A DNA stretch of 64,000 bases from Lagopus muta (lineage: Eukaryota > Chordata > Aves > Galliformes > Phasianidae), in NCBI RefSeq assembly GCF_023343835.1, contig NC_064438.1:17690077-17754076 (forward strand), written 5' to 3'. The position numbers and the translations under genes are program-made. Position 1 is the stretch's first letter, and the number at the start of each line of letters is the position of its first letter. This document shows positions 50,646 to 61,426 of the stretch, piece by piece. Under the pieces are notes generated by a model, which was not told the origin of the DNA, searched no databases, and was given only the letters and a program-made list of their open reading frames with translations.

Positions 50646-52561
50646 GGCCAGATGGGTTCCGAACTTATTTCTAGCCTCGATACGCCGGAAATATAATATT
50701 CTGGTTTTCCTTCAGTAATTTGCCCATGTGAGTCGCTGACTCACAGGCAGATCATGTTCGTCCACATCCTGCCTTGGAAGAGATGCTGGAGCAATGGGCT
50801 GCTGTGCAAGCCGGGCCTGATCCCACCGGCTCGCAGCTGGCCGTGCATTGTGCGGGGCTGGGCCGGGGCAGGCGTTTGTGCCTCTGTGCAGGGCTAAACC
50901 TGGTGGTGCTGGGCTCTGTAAGGGTGTGTGTGTGTGTGTTTGAAGTCCTCTCCCTCTCGGCTGTCGTCTGTGAGCATCTGGGGAGGAAGAGGGAGAGAAA
51001 TCTTGACCTGAAGATGTAGCCCTCCTGCTGCCAAACGTAACTGAATTGCAAAAGACAAAAAGTCAAGCAAGCGCCTTGAACTATGCACCTGGGGAAGGAA
51101 GCTGCCCTGGAGGTTTTTATTATAATTACTTGGTCTTACAAGGTTTTTAGATATTAAGTGGTTCATCAAATGGTACTTCTCAGTTGTCGTAGGAATTTGG
51201 AGGTGAGAGACCTGAACAAAAGGGATAGCAAACATACTGCTGCTTTGTCAGGGTGTGCTCTGCTCTCTTCTCATGCCCCTCCAGGAGCAGTCTGTGCTTT
51301 GCTGTTGTTGGTTTGATTATTTCTCGATCATTCTTGTTCTTATTCCAAATCCTGGCATTTCTGATGTGCTGCTCTGCTGGTTCATTCTGTTAGACTGCAG
51401 AGCAAGCAGGGTTTTATTGCTGTAGTACAAACTTCACTGCAAATTACTAGTTACACATTTAAAATGGAATTTCCATTCTACCTTCTGAGTTACATTTGTG
51501 CAAAAGAAATAGTCCACGTTAGTAACCTTCATAAACTATTCCTAATTTTAAAAGTGAAGTTAAGTAGGATGACGGAATGTTCAAGAACTGTACTCTAGTG
51601 GCACAAGTATGAAGAAAAGGCCTTCCTCTGACTCATGAACATGAAAAAGCTGGCAGAACAGAGAGCATTTTGTTGTTGTCTTTTGTTGGCTCTTCAGAAA
51701 TATATATAATATATGTACATATAAGAAATATAATTTTTCTTGAATAAGCTTTGTAAAATACAGCCACTAGCACCAAGCAGGTGATACACTGTGCTCCCTG
51801 GTCATGTTCAGAAGTGTTAATTAAAGTGCCCAACCTGATACTCTACTGGGTATAGTATTTCCAGAAAGGGTGATACCTAACATGCTCTGAATGTTTTTTT
51901 GGGGATGTTATTGCTTGCCTTTTGCTTCCTGTTATCATCGCACCAGCATTTGCCCTCTGCTTCTCCCGCAAGTCAGCCGGGGCGCTGACTTTTGCACATT
52001 TCACGGGGGATTATCTGAGAAATGCAGCAACTTGCATACCCTGTTGTTGCAGGCAAGTGGATCAGTGTCTAGATTGTGTGCAAATTCTTGTAGTTGTTTG
52101 GATTTCTTGAAACCCATCGCACATCTGAGGCAGCACGTGGAGCACTGGTGGAAAACAGCTATTGCTAAGCCCTAAGCATGTGCACAGGGTCCGGAATTAG
52201 CAGCACTCCTCAGGAGTAGACATGGAGCAGGAAAGCTGCCTGAACAGAAGACTTTAGTGCAGAGGTACAAAGGGTGCTACCACTAAGTGAAGAAAAACCA
52301 CGTGTTAATTTGGGCAAGGAGAGGCTTCCTTGGTCTCTTTAAAATTTCATCTTTGATTGCTGCTAATCTTTCTGCAGTGCCAGTAGCAAAAACTAAGGAT
52401 ATGGTGGTTCAAACAGTCTGAGAGCCAACGACTGCAGAGATAGCTGATGTTTGTGTCCTTTGCTTGGAATTTTGGGTTGTGCTTCTGTCAGCATACACAG
52501 AAGGTAAAGTGAGTTTCTGTGTAATGGGAGCGTGACAGTGCTGCTTCTGATGGTGTTGCAG

Positions 52562-52645
52562 ATGTGGAAGGCTACCGCAGGCCACGCCATTGCCATCAGC
52601 CAGGATGATGGAGCAGATGACTGGGAGACAGATCCCGACTTTGTG
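52562..52645 (+). CDS. CTTN: CTTN first coding exon, Arp2/3-binding acidic end
   Basis: 84 bp, acceptor GTTGCAG, donor GTACGG. The start codon is the first three bases after the acceptor. It encodes [20 protein letters not shown] then [11 protein letters not shown] at residues 19-21 is the conserved Arp2/3-binding motif. Relative to the human protein I recall (QDDAGADDW) there is one residue fewer before it. Any 5'UTR must come from upstream exons. Confidence 0.96.
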
Positions 52646-52712
52646 GTACGGCTTTCAGATCTCATCTATTCACTGCAACTGTGTGGTGTAACGTGCTGAA
52701 ATTCTGCAGCCT

Positions 52713-52733
52713 GGGGGGGGGGGGGGGGGGGGG
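52713..52733. repeat. Poly-G run (21 G)
   Basis: Twenty-one consecutive G about 70 bases after the donor of the first CTTN coding exon. It is a mononucleotide repeat with G-quadruplex potential on the transcribed RNA. Confidence 0.95.
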
Positions 52734-53073
52734 CTGGGTATATCTAAGCAAGACAAACTGGTAGGAGCATCTTCCTGGAAGAGGAGAGAATTAGGATTTT
52801 CTGTGTGGGATGAACAAAGCTATCTTGTTTTGCTTGGATGCTGCAGGGAAGTCTGCAGGGAAGTGATTTAAATCAATCACTTGTGTGATTTGAAGCAGCA
52901 GCTTTTTGGGATAGAAAGTGCTTTCTGCAATGGGAAATGCACAGTGCTTGCAGAAGCGAAAGCAGAAGTAGTTGGTTTTCTGATTCTTGGATCTTGCCGA
53001 CTTCTGGCAGGTTTTGCTATGAATAACTGGTAACATCTTTGGGTTTTTAACGCTTGTTGTGTGTCCTTCACAG

Positions 53074-53147
53074 AATGACGTGAGTGAGAAAGAGCAGCGC
53101 TGGGGGGCTAAAACTGTGAAAGGATCCGGCCATCAAGAGCACATCAA
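53074..53147 (+). CDS. CTTN: CTTN coding exon 2
   Basis: 74 bp, acceptor CCTTCACAG, donor GTAAAG, ending with two bases of Asn. It encodes [20 protein letters not shown] then QEHI. It continues the N-terminal acidic region between the Arp2/3 motif and the repeats. Confidence 0.97.
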
Positions 53148-54461
53148 GTAAAGCAGCTCTTTTTCAAATCTATTAATAGCCACAATCCCAGGCAACTCCT
53201 AATCATTTCATGTTCTCCTCATAATTAAAACAAGACTGTCTGTAGAAGACTGATTATTTGTCACGTTGCTAATTTTTCATCTACGTCAGCACCTTCAAAT
53301 CTGAAATTAAGATCAGAGCTATGATGTAAGGACTCTTAAATCTTGCTTTTTAACTGGCAGTGTTGTTTTGCCTGCTTCTTTGTGTCTGGGAAGTTTCTTT
53401 GTTATTTTTGGGTGAGAGAGCCAATACTGCCAGGGATTTGTATTGGGTGATCTGAGCAGCTGCATTTGACACATAAGAGTAGATTTAGTCTCTTGGTTCT
53501 CAGGCTTTGTTTAGAAATCTGCAGTCAATTTGAAAAAATTGTGGCAAATTAACAAATGGACTCATGTGACAAACTCAAAAAATGAATGCATCACAAAAGC
53601 AATATGAAATAAGCAGTCCCTCTTCTGAATCTCGTACTCATTATGAAAAGTGCCTAAGACTTAAGAGCAATTTTAGGATATCTGTGATTTAGGAAATACA
53701 TGATTACGGTCCTCGATTCTGTTTTGCTTTTCTGCTTCTTGGGTATCCAGCCCCGTGTTTTTAAGCTGAGAATGAATGTGGTTAGTGTGGTGATCCCTTG
53801 CTTTTGGGATCAGTTGTGCTCTGCCTTCTGTGCAGAGCAGCGCTGACACCTGCTGGCTGAGTTGTGCTGCGGACACTTCAGTCTCAGGTGGAAAGTGCTT
53901 TATGGTACAGATTGCCATCTGGATTTGTCCTTCCTGTACATAGTCTGTGCTACCACAGTTTCAGTTCCTGCATTGCAAGAGAACACCTGGGGAAGAAGAG
54001 GTGAATGTCTCCTTGCATCCTTATTTGGTATTACAATTGTGTCCAAAATGCTTGTTTGGAATCAGAGTCCTGTTACCATAGGGACTGTGTAAGAGATGTT
54101 CCCTATTCTGAAAAGTTGCCATGTAAGTAAAAAGTGTTAGGAAGAATTTAAATTAGGATGTAAGAAGAAGATGTATTTGAGGCACCTATGAATTCATGGC
54201 AGTGGATTGAAAGATTTTTCAAATAGCAAAATACTGTCCTATGTGACAATCTTAAAACCAACACTTCTTTTCAGTGTTCTACACTGAAATAAATTCTGAT
54301 TCTCAGAATATGAGGTGCTCTGTGAATTCAAAAATGGGTAGGGCTCCAAAAATGTAAATTGTCTGGCTTCTAAACTACCTACTTATTATTTTGCATCTTT
54401 TTGAAATTATCTTCTGAACCTTTCTTCGTAAATCTTGCTGCTTAATTGTCTGTCTTTAAAG

Positions 54462-54591
54462 TATTCATCAACTGAGAGAGAATGTATTCCAAGAACACCA
54501 GACCATCAAAGAGAAGGAGCTTGAAACGGGACCAAAAGCTTCCCATGGCTATGGAGGGAAATTTGGCGTTGAACAAGATCGCATGGATAAA
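54462..54591 (+). CDS. CTTN: CTTN coding exon 3, start of repeat 1
   Basis: 130 bp, acceptor TGTCTTTAAAG, donor GTAAGT. It completes Asn and encodes [60 protein letters not shown] is the first half of the first actin-binding repeat. Confidence 0.97.
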
Positions 54592-55688
54592 GTAAGTCTG
54601 CGTGGTCTCCTGGGATGATGATATAAGCCTTGCCTCGCATTACCAGTGGTCAGCACAGCCACATACATGAGTTGAAGGCAAAGGCTGTTGTTCCTGCTTT
54701 GCCAGAATCATTGATATAGAAGCTCAGATGGTGGTATAAGCTATAAACAGCAGTGGCTCATTTTGAGGACATCACCTTTGTGGAGCTGTGACAAGGCCGC
54801 ATGTGACCACTACCACCCAAGTCTGGCAGAACATCTGGTCTTTTCTACTTTAGTCAAGAAAAAGGTGAACTGAAGCATTCGAAGTACCAGGAACACCTAT
54901 TTCAGTAGCAAATTAGGAATCTGTGAATGATGAGGGGGGAGTTCTAGGATGTAGGTAGATCCACACGTGTGAGCAATGCTAATCCTGCCGTTAGAGCAAG
55001 TCTGTGTTCTTATATCCTGGGTGGATTTTTTGGAGTCAAGATTCAAGTTTCTAAATGTGTATTTCTAAATTAAGAAAGTACTTCATGCATGAATAAATCT
55101 AGCATTATTTTAATTTCAGTGGTGTGCCTGCTCCTCTTTGTATGTTGAGGTTGCCAGAGAGGAAGAAAAGAGTGTGCTGCTTCTTTTAAATTAGAGGGTA
55201 GCTCTCTGAAACAGTGATAATGTGTGAACACTGACAAGTAATACAGGTATTTAAAGAATCATTGTACTTCAGTCAGATGGCAGTGTTTTACATAAGGATA
55301 TGATGGCTAAGCTGCACTCTATTAACAAAAGTTATGGCAATTTTTAAGGTAATTCTATTAGCTGTGTGATACTTAGACAGTCATATCGAATCCTGGCTAG
55401 TTTCTTTCGCACACTTGCTTAAAATAAGAACCAAACTGTTTCCTGAATGTGAATGATTTTATTTTCCTACTTAATTTGTTTTTTGTGTTTCTAGTAATTA
55501 GGCAGCCTTAAATTCTTGCCATATTTCTGAGTAAATTGCTGTATAATTCTCAGTGGGCCTTTGCCTTTGAAATAGGTAACCTAACCAGTGAATGTGGGAA
55601 AGGGACTGATCCTAGATTCAATCCTGAGGCCTATTCTGCAACTGCATAGCAATCTTGTGTCAGCAGTTTATCCTTCTCCCGTGTTGAT

Positions 55689-55699
55689 GGGAGAAAAAG

Positions 55700-55747
<48 letters not shown>
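55689..55747. repeat. Long poly-A tract
   Basis: Nearly 50 uninterrupted A, preceded by GAGAAAAAGA and followed by GAAACTAAAG, in CTTN intron 3. It may be the tail of an old retroposed copy, but no recognisable body was found upstream. Confidence 0.92.
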
Positions 55748-55749
<2 letters not shown>

Positions 55750-56975
55750 AACTAAAGCAACACTGTTTCCCATATGCCAGAATTAACCATCAGGAAAAAC
55801 CTGATGGTTGTGTCCATATAAATGGTATTGGTGGGAGGCATTTGTAATTTAGATTTTAATGAATGCTTTCTTACTTGCATCTGTAGTTATAAAACTTCAT
55901 CACTGAGATGTTCCCATCGAGGGAAGGCTTTCTGTTGGTGTACAAAACCATGACACAGTCCTAAAATGCAAAGCTATATAACTCCATATGCCAGGCTTCC
56001 ATCACTGATTTAAAAGATAGCAGAGTACTGGGGAATTAAGAGTGCAACTTACTCTGAAATACAAATTTTGAATAAATTTTTTTTTCTATATATTTTTTTT
56101 ATAAAGGTATATGTTATGATGCTGTATATTTAATGAAGTGCTGTAAGGAACTCTCTTTTCTGGTGTCATGTAAAGGAAACATTGTTAACCTTACCTACCT
56201 CCATTTGTCAAACAGTGTAAAATCCTCTTTCTCTCTCCCTCCCCCCGTTAGACATGGTCGTTGTACACATGTGAGCAGCAGCCTCAGGTGTCAGATTTGA
56301 GTGGGAAATTGCAGGTTGCTCTGGCTGATGCTCAGCTTTGGCACTGGACGTGGAAGAGAGCACCTTGCTGTGGGATGTAGCACCCCCAGGTGCATGGCTT
56401 CAGCACTGATTCCAGGAGCTAGGAGAGCACCCAAGCTCTAGGTTAAGGTAACACTAGAAAGTGTTATCTGTGAGAAGGGGAGGATGCATTTTCAGGTGTG
56501 TAATTACATATCCTCCTGCCCTACCTGGAACCCGTGGCAGCATAACATGACTGCTCCCGCAGTTGCTGTGTTCAGCTTGCTTTCTAGTCAAAGATGGAAG
56601 CTGTGGGGCTGAAATGTTGGTATTTTATCTGCGACTAATCCTTAATTTAAATTTTGGGTGACACCATCAAGATTTTGCCTGTATCTTTCTTTTTTTTCGT
56701 GCCTGTGGTTTGAGGTAAAAATGCAGAGTGTAAAACAGCGTCCATAAAATAGTCATTGCTGTCAAACTCTTAGAACTTCCCTAGATTGTGCTGTTTAGGT
56801 AGCATGGTGAAAGTTTCCTAAAGGCTCCTCAATGACCAGATGATTTACAAGGATGGTGATTTCAGCAGGAAGAGGTGCATGTTTGTCTCCTGAGATCATC
56901 TGGTGCCATATTTTCTCCTGCATACAGAACTGTACAGAACTGCTGCATGTTTCTGAACTTCTCACTTTCTTTTAG

Positions 56976-57086
56976 TCAGCTGTTGGACACGAGTACCAGT
57001 CAAAGCTTTCTAAGCACTGCTCCCAAGTGGATTCTGTGAAAGGATTTGGAGGCAAGTTTGGAGTACAAACTGACAGAGTTGACCAG
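56976..57086 (+). CDS. CTTN: CTTN coding exon 4, repeats 1-2
   Basis: 111 bp, phase 0, acceptor TTTCTTTTAG, donor GTAAGC. It encodes 37 residues, [20 protein letters not shown] then [17 protein letters not shown]: the second half of repeat 1 and first half of repeat 2. Repeat units are split across exons, so exon and repeat boundaries are offset here. Confidence 0.97.
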
Positions 57087-57751
57087 GTAAGCGGTTTCTC
57101 CTGGTACTACAGCTACTCACAGTAGCTGAGTTTATCAGTTCATCTACACAGCTGAAAAACTGCCATGTCTGTTCTCCCTGGTGTGTTTGAAGTGTAGCAG
57201 TAAGCTATCAGGGACTGTTAGGAAGATAAATTTCTGTCTAAAGCAAAACAAAAGTATGGGAAATAGCATGGGAGTAAAGTTGAAAAGAGGTGTTGCATGA
57301 CTTTTAGCTGGTATGTGCTCTTTTGGCGAGGGTAAAATCAGTGTGACTTGTAGAGATGGAAGGCCTTGGGGAAGCCTTGACTTGCACTGCAGTGTGAACT
57401 ACTGTGCAAGATCCCTGGTATGTCCTGCCAAGAGAGCATAACAGCCCTTGTGTGGAAATGCTGCATTTCTATTATATGGAACTTCTGCTGTACTAAATTG
57501 CTGAACCTGGCAAGGCAACAGTATTCAGCTAGGAAAATTTTATTTTGGCAATGAATGACAAAAACAGAAGTGTGTATGGATTGTCGTGTAAATGAATATG
57601 GCCTGTATATTTTAAGTGTGTGTACCCAATTCAAAAGGTCAGAATAGTATGGAAAGACGCAGGAGCTTTCCATGCTGTTTGTCCACTGAAGTGCAAGTAG
57701 TTTTTCTACAAATGTCTAACATTTTGTTGTGTATTTTTATTTCTCTTCCAG

Positions 57752-57806
57752 TCAGCTGTTGGGTTTGAATACCAGGGGAAAACTGAGAAACATGCCTCCC
57801 AAAAAG
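57752..57806 (+). CDS. CTTN: CTTN coding exon 5, end of repeat 2
   Basis: 55 bp, acceptor TTCTCTTCCAG, donor GTAAAG. It encodes [18 protein letters not shown] plus the first base of Asp. This half-unit exon shifts the splice phase, so the following repeat exons each begin with DY(S/V/K). Confidence 0.97.
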
Positions 57807-58310
57807 GTAAAGTGGTGAGGTGATTGCCTCTGTAATACATGTTCTTAAAATTATTTGAATAGATGCTCATTCTTTTATTGTTGGTGAAGGACCTCGTGTA
57901 GTGAGGCCTCAATATATCATTGTCGATTAATCAAATATTGAGAGATTTGAGGGGAAGATGAAAGAATTAGTTTTAAGGCAATTTCGTGAGTTTGTGAGGT
58001 TTTAATTAAAGAAAATAGTGTGTCATTGCAAGTCTTACTTTTCTTGTCAAAGTAAGGTTCTGGAACATTTTAAAGTAGGAATTGTTCTTCACTTTATTGA
58101 ATCCTGGTTTAAGAGGAAGTCTTGTAAACTACAGGACTGCTGCATTCCTTATTTTCTGTGCTTAATTTTAAATTTAATTTCCTATACCAAAGAGTAATAT
58201 TTCACTACTAAGATAACAGGCTTTTTTTTTTTCATCCCATTAATTTCTAGAATACGCTTGCAGTGGAAGCTTCTTTGTTTCATTTTTCTTGTTCTTTCCT
58301 CTCAATGCAG

Positions 58311-58421
58311 ACTACTCAAGTGGTTTTGGTGGAAAATATGGAGTGCAAGCTGACAGGGTGGACAAGAGTGCAGTGGGGTTTGATTACCAGGGTAAAACTG
58401 AGAAGCATGAGTCACAAAAAG
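58311..58421 (+). CDS. CTTN: CTTN coding exon 6, repeat 3
   Basis: 111 bp, acceptor CTCAATGCAG, donor GTGAGC. It encodes [20 protein letters not shown] then [17 protein letters not shown]. It is one complete 37-residue repeat on one exon, and the first of four exons of identical length and phase. Confidence 0.98.
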
Positions 58422-59240
58422 GTGAGCATGGATTCATATTCTGATATGGTAGGCAGTAATGACAGGCAGTGTTGTAAATTTGTTTTCCTCCATCTGTTCT
58501 ACTCATAGCCCACTTTATACAATTTATATTGCTGAAAACTTCAGCCTCTAATAAAGAAGCCTATAACTTAGCTTCTAACTTGTCTTAAGTGATGATCCTT
58601 CTGACGTTACATTGGAGGCAGGGCACATAGGTTTGTCAACAGTTTTTTGCAACTTGAAAAGCTATGAGTTAAAATAGTGGGAGTGTGAGCAGTTTAATCG
58701 CAGCAGGGTGTTTCTAAAAGTATCAGCTATTGGCGTAATAAAACATTTATCAAAGTCATCAGTGTTTGGAATTGATACTGGGTTGCTAATCACATTTCTA
58801 GGCATACCTGATCCAAAAATCAAGTGTTTCATTGAAAAATGGACATTTTTGCCATCTGGTTTTTTGTTTATCTCAAAGAAATATTTGCACTCTGGAAATA
58901 CCGAGAAGAAGGTGGTGTTTGTTTAAAAGCAGGCAGGCTGTTGTTGACATGGTTCTTGAAGTTCACTTCCCTACAAGTGTCTTCAGAATTTTGTCAAGGA
59001 GTCCAATAACAGTACTGCTGCTATCACCTTGTAGTTGAAATGGTGACATTTTATTTTCCATCTGAGAGGGCATGTTCTGAAAAATTTATGACTTCAGTGT
59101 CCTGAATCAGAATTAACAGGGGCTGTCAGTACTTCTTTTAATATGTAATTTAATGTTAGCTCATCTGATTGTCACAATTTTTCAAGGTAACATTTTGTTG
59201 TTGAACACTTACAAACAAAACTCTTCACTCTTATCTCTAG

Positions 59241-59351
59241 ATTATTCCAAGGGCTTTGGTGGTAAATATGGTGTTGACAAGGACAAAGTGGACAAAAGTG
59301 CTGTTGGCTTTGAATATCAAGGCAAAACGGAAAAACATGAATCCCAGAAAG
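59241..59351 (+). CDS. CTTN: CTTN coding exon 7, repeat 4 (key F-actin repeat)
   Basis: 111 bp, acceptor TTATCTCTAG, donor GTTTTT, a weak match after the GT. It encodes [20 protein letters not shown] then [17 protein letters not shown]. In mammalian cortactin the fourth repeat is required for F-actin binding. An open frame continues a few codons into the intron to a stop near 59371. Confidence 0.96.
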
Positions 59352-59611
59352 GTTTTTATTATCTTATTTAAAAATACTGGTTCAAAACAATCAACCTTTC
59401 CAAATTAGGAAGACATAATTTTTGTTGTTGATGGTAAATGTGTGTTTGCCTTTTGTGTATGTAGATTTCTATTTCCTTTAGAAGGCATTGGAAACTGTCC
59501 CTGAGTTTCACAATCTCTTTTCCAAAGGATCTTATATCCACATGGATATTATTGAAATAAGCGTGTAACTGTACAGATCTATGGTATTCAGAGGCAGTGT
59601 CAAATCCTTCT

Positions 59612-59652
59612 TTATATATATATATCTGCTTTATGCATATATATGTGTGTAT
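59612..59652. repeat. TA-rich simple repeat
   Basis: A (TA)n stretch followed by TGCATATATATGTGTG in the CTTN intron after coding exon 7. Simple repeat only. Confidence 0.8.
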
Positions 59653-59946
59653 TTTATGGCTTTAGATAGAAAGTACATCAAATTCACTAAGCTTCTGAAT
59701 ATTATTGACTCTATCTGCTGTAGTCTACACTGGATTTTTGGTGCCTCCTTGCACTATGGTTCTAGAGTTACCAAATGGGTGTCTTTCACTTCATCAGGGG
59801 AAAAATAATGAAAACATTATCATCATTAAATCAAATCATCATCAGTAGGGCAACTTACCCAGTGACATATCTATCTGCCATTTTTTTCTAAGTACTGCTT
59901 ACAATCATGAGCTGTATTAATGTTTTCTGAAACTTCATGCATACAG

Positions 59947-60057
59947 ATTATGTGAAGGGGTTTGGAGGCAAGTTTGGTGTGCAGACAGACAGACAAGACA
60001 AATGTGCACTTGGCTGGGATCACCAGGAGAAAGTGCAGCTGCATGAATCCCAGAAAG
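59947..60057 (+). CDS. CTTN: CTTN coding exon 8, repeat 5
   Basis: 111 bp, acceptor ATGCATACAG, donor GTATAT. It encodes [20 protein letters not shown] then [17 protein letters not shown]. This repeat is absent from the shortest mammalian splice form (SV2). Its phase matches its neighbours, so skipping keeps the frame. Confidence 0.97.
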
Positions 60058-61315
60058 GTATATCAGTTCAAGATTCTTAGCCGCTCTTTTCATCTTTTCT
60101 GATATCCACTTTTCTCTTCCCTGTGTGAATCCTCCTCCCCTGGTATCTTTAGCTGCAGTCTTACAGTGCTAACACAAATCTCCTTTTTCTGTGTTGGAAC
60201 TGTTGCTGTGTATTGGTTGTACTGGTGTCTGCAAAGCAGGTTAAACACATTTGCTTCTGAGTCCCTGAAAATTTGAACTTAGCTAAGTTCTCACTGGAGA
60301 AGCCTAACAAGTCTGCAGGTAGCCTGGATTTTTTTTTTTTACTTCATCAGTTGATTTGTACGAGCCACAAATTAACAGTTTCTCTGTACTTTCCATGAGG
60401 GCCTTCACACATAATCTGCCTTTTTGGTTTGGGTTCTCTATACCCCCAATTTCCATGCAATGGAAATCTAATATTTAGTACTGTCTTATCTCACTGTCTG
60501 TGAGATACCTATTCCCATGAAAGGTTGGTACCCAGATGAAAAGTTCCAGAACAAACATTGCTTCCCTGCCTGTCACTAGTCTTTAACTTAAAGAAATTAC
60601 ATTAATTAAGCTAAAATTTCTTAAATTAAAAGTGATCCTCAAAATATTATTCTGTTGGGTGCTCTAGATTTGTTGCTAGAGGATTATTACCTGAATCCCT
60701 GGCTTTGTGCCCTCGTTTTGTATCATTCATTAAAATGGCTGTTTTAAGGCAGCAGTAGAAAATGATCATAGCTCTTGGGTGAGAATTTCCTCCAGCTGCT
60801 GCAACAGCAGGAATATTGCTTCTTCCTTTAAACAGTGCTGTGATATCAGGGATATCTGATGGCTAGTGTCTGTGGACACTGGACATCTTTAAGCAGTCAG
60901 ATGCGTAGCGTTCAGGTGTTAACCGTGGTGATGAAGGAAGCTCATTTCATCCTTAACTGCTAATCCTCTTGTATCTTGTTTTGTTAAATATACCGTGTGT
61001 GTCTGTGTTCAGAATGTTGATCAAATGCAAGTGCATTATGCAGTATGTATGAAAAATGTTTAGAATTGTTGTTTTTCTGTGACTGCAGAATGTTGTTCCA
61101 GTGTGTGATAAATTGCATTGATCTCTTTCTAGTCTCAAGTGGAAACTTCTGAATTTACTTGTACAAAAGCGCATTGAGAATTTTTTAACCATTTTTTAAC
61201 CATTCGAAATTATTGGTAATTGAGAAATATTGCAAAAAGTGATCTTTGAGTGTCTCTGACTAAACTTTGTTATTTTCCTCCTTTCATTTTAATGTATTAC
61301 ATGTGGCTTTTTCAG

Positions 61316-61426
61316 ACTATAAGAGTGGTTTCGGAGGGAAATTTGGTGTACAGACAGAAAGGCAGGACCCATCTGCTGTGGGGTTTGATTACAAGGAGAA
61401 ACTAGCCAAGCATGAATCTCAACAAG
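61316..61426 (+). CDS. CTTN: CTTN coding exon 9, repeat 6, GC donor
   Basis: 111 bp, acceptor GGCTTTTTCAG. It encodes [20 protein letters not shown] then [17 protein letters not shown] plus the first base of Asp. The only frame-compatible junction to the next exon is after CAACAAG at 61426, where the intron begins GCACCG, so this looks like a GC-AG intron with a poor donor. The same exon is skipped in mammalian isoforms lacking the sixth repeat. Reading through adds about 77 intronic codons to a TAG at 61657. Confidence 0.92.

Noticed and set aside
55689..55747. Processed pseudogene or SINE with poly-A tail
   Set aside because: The A tract is long, but no recognisable body precedes it; simple repeat expansion explains it.
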